A stretch of 8,128 nt of DNA, taken from an uncultured Prevotella sp. GTDB taxonomy: Bacteria > Bacteroidota > Bacteroidia > Bacteroidales > Bacteroidaceae. The notes below the pieces were generated by a model. It did not search any database. It was not told the DNA's origin and worked only from the letters and a program-made list of their open reading frames with translations. The stretch is taken from the NCBI GenBank assembly GCA_900762125.1, contig CAAFFL010000192.1, forward strand, positions 1 to 8,128, in the 5' to 3' direction. Below, in pieces: positions 7,201-8,128 of the stretch. Each line of letters begins with the position of its first letter. Position 1 is the first letter of the stretch. A program made the translations under genes and the position numbers.

Positions 7201-7948
7201 TGTTCATGCCGCCATCGACCTGGATGACCTGACCGGTGACATAGCTTGACAGGTCTGAGGCGAGGAACGTTGCCACATTAGCAATATCCTCAGTCGTACC
7301 AGCACGACGGAGAGGGATGTTCTGAATCCATGCTTTGCGGATGTCATCAGGAAGGGCTTGCGTCATAGCCGTATCGATGAAACCGGGAGCAATGGCATTA
7401 GCGCGAACGCCACGACGACCAATCTCCTGACCGATGCTCTTGGCAAGAGCAATGAGGCCGGCCTTAGAGGCTGCATAGTTGCACTGACCAGCATTACCAT
7501 GAACACCAACAACTGATGCCATGTTGATGATTGAACCACCCTTCTGATGCATCATGATAGGCGTGCAGGCATGAATGAAGTTGAAAGCACTCTTCAGGTT
7601 TACAGCAATCACTGCATCCCACTGTGCCTCGGTCATCTTCAGCATCAAGCCGTCCTTGGTGATACCGGCATTGTTCACAAGGATGTCAATAGAACCAAAT
7701 TCCTCATTAACCTTCTTGACTACTTCCTCAGTCTGGGCGAAATCAGCAGCATTGCTGGCATAGCCCTTAGCCTTGACACCAAGAGCGGCAATCTCACGCT
7801 CCGTAGCCAAGCCACCATGCTCCTCATCGATAAAGAGGTCGGTGAATGCGATATTAGCTCCTTCCTTTGCAAACTTCAGTGCGATAGCCTTTCCGATACC
7901 GCGGGCAGCACCTGTAATCAGCGCTGTCTTACCTTGTAATAATCCCAT
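7196..7948 (-). CDS. fabG: 3-oxoacyl-[acyl-carrier-protein] reductase FabG (SDR family)
   Basis: Reduces 3-oxoacyl-ACP to 3-hydroxyacyl-ACP, the first reduction in each type II fatty-acid elongation cycle, in the cytoplasm, normally as a tetramer. The 250-residue product is a complete classical short-chain dehydrogenase: cofactor motif T-G-A-A-R-G-I-G at 12-19, N-N-A-G at 92-95, catalytic tetrad Asn117, Ser145, Tyr158 and Lys162, 'PGFIDTAMT' at 188-196, and the C-terminal 'VTGQVIQVDGGMNM', which is characteristic of FabG. The second Rossmann strand ends in Asp37 ('IAFTDL'), where E. coli FabG has an uncharged residue; an acidic residue there usually favours NADH over NADPH. It is about six residues longer than E. 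coli FabG (244), apparently because of extra residues around 40-50. The start has an A-rich leader and no Shine-Dalgarno, common in Bacteroidota. Another SDR function cannot be fully excluded, since no other fatty-acid gene is in view, but the match to FabG is strong. Confidence 0.93.
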   Translation of the reverse strand: MGLLQGKTALITGAARGIGKAIALKFAKEGANIAFTDLFIDEEHGGLATEREIAALGVKAKGYASNAADFAQTEEVVKKVNEEFGSIDILVNNAGITKDGLMLKMTEAQWDAVIAVNLKSAFNFIHACTPIMMHQKGGSIINMASVVGVHGNAGQCNYAASKAGLIALAKSIGQEIGRRGVRANAIAPGFIDTAMTQALPDDIRKAWIQNIPLRRAGTTEDIANVATFLASDLSSYVTGQVIQVDGGMNM

Positions 7949-8023
7949 ATTTGTTTGTTAATTAATAAATTGATTCGTTTATTATTCTTTCATGAACAGA
8001 CTATCCTGTTAAAGACTATACCT
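7949..8023 (-). promoter_or_regulatory. A/T-rich fabG leader with short direct and inverted repeats
   Basis: This is the gap between the upstream reading frame and fabG. On the plus strand AGACTAT occurs twice, at 7998-8004 and 8013-8019, a 15-bp period. The first copy overlaps an inverted repeat AACAG-N6-CTGTT at 7995-8010. The part nearest fabG (7949-7990) is strongly A/T-rich and contains the palindrome TTAATTAA at 7958-7965. I see no good match to the Bacteroidota promoter (TTTG near -33 and TAnnTTTG near -7) in the minus-strand direction. The repeats could be an operator or a weak hairpin after the upstream gene; both readings are inference. Confidence 0.35.
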
Positions 8024-8128
8024 TCATTTGACAGAACTCCGTTTACCCAGGGCACCATAAACAACTCTCGCTACTAAGGGACGGCTAGTCTCCTCTGTCA
8101 AGCCATGACCTAAGCGCCCGTAGATAAA
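8024..8128 (-). CDS. C-terminal fragment of an unidentified protein upstream of fabG
   Basis: A reading frame enters from the right edge and stays open for 34 codons to a TGA at 8026-8024. The end of the product reads 'RPLVARVVYGALGKRSSVK', which has ordinary protein composition with a basic tail. The other two minus frames and all three plus frames close early in this stretch. A run of 34 open codons can occur by chance, so the evidence is modest; the same-strand position and the 75-bp gap before fabG fit a real gene end. I do not recognise the family and assign no function. Confidence 0.5.
   Translation of the reverse strand, partial: FIYGRLGHGLTEETSRPLVARVVYGALGKRSSVK

Noticed and set aside
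1..8128. Mobile elements, CRISPR arrays, tRNA or rRNA genes, defence or biosynthetic clusters
   Set aside because: I saw no transposase or integrase frame, no regularly spaced repeats, no RNA gene signature, and almost all bases are taken by conserved housekeeping or envelope genes.

Overview
The window comes from a Bacteroidota genome, most likely Prevotella or a close relative in the Bacteroidales. The grounds are a lipoprotein-type BamA-superfamily gene directly joined to a very long tamB (the TamB/TamL pair typical of this phylum), start sites with little or no Shine-Dalgarno sequence, and A/T-rich leaders between genes of moderate GC content. The genus is inferred from overall protein character, not proven.

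All recognisable genes lie on the minus strand. In order of transcription (right to left) they are: the last 34 codons of an unidentified protein (8128-8024); a 75-bp A/T-rich leader with short direct and inverted repeats; fabG, a 3-oxoacyl-ACP reductase (7948-7196); a 33-bp imperfect palindrome covering the fabG stop; a short RluA-family pseudouridine synthase (7160-6480); a 90-bp gap with a weak terminator-like hairpin and a possible promoter; tamB (6389-1737); and tamL (1740 to beyond base 1), which overlaps tamB by 4 bp and runs off the left edge.

Functionally there are two blocks. fabG and the pseudouridine synthase are housekeeping genes (fatty-acid elongation and RNA modification) that are probably co-transcribed. 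tamB and tamL form one envelope module: TamB is anchored in the inner membrane and is predicted to span the periplasm as a long beta-rich structure, while TamL is an outer-membrane BamA-type barrel with periplasmic POTRA domains and a lipid anchor. Together they are expected to serve outer-membrane protein assembly and/or lipid movement between membranes.

No mobile element, CRISPR array, tRNA, rRNA or obviously new system is visible. Most of the window is ordinary conserved Bacteroidota chromosome. The points most worth a second look are the palindrome between fabG and the synthase gene, the acidic residue in FabG's cofactor pocket, the tamB-tamL junction, and the fabG leader repeats.
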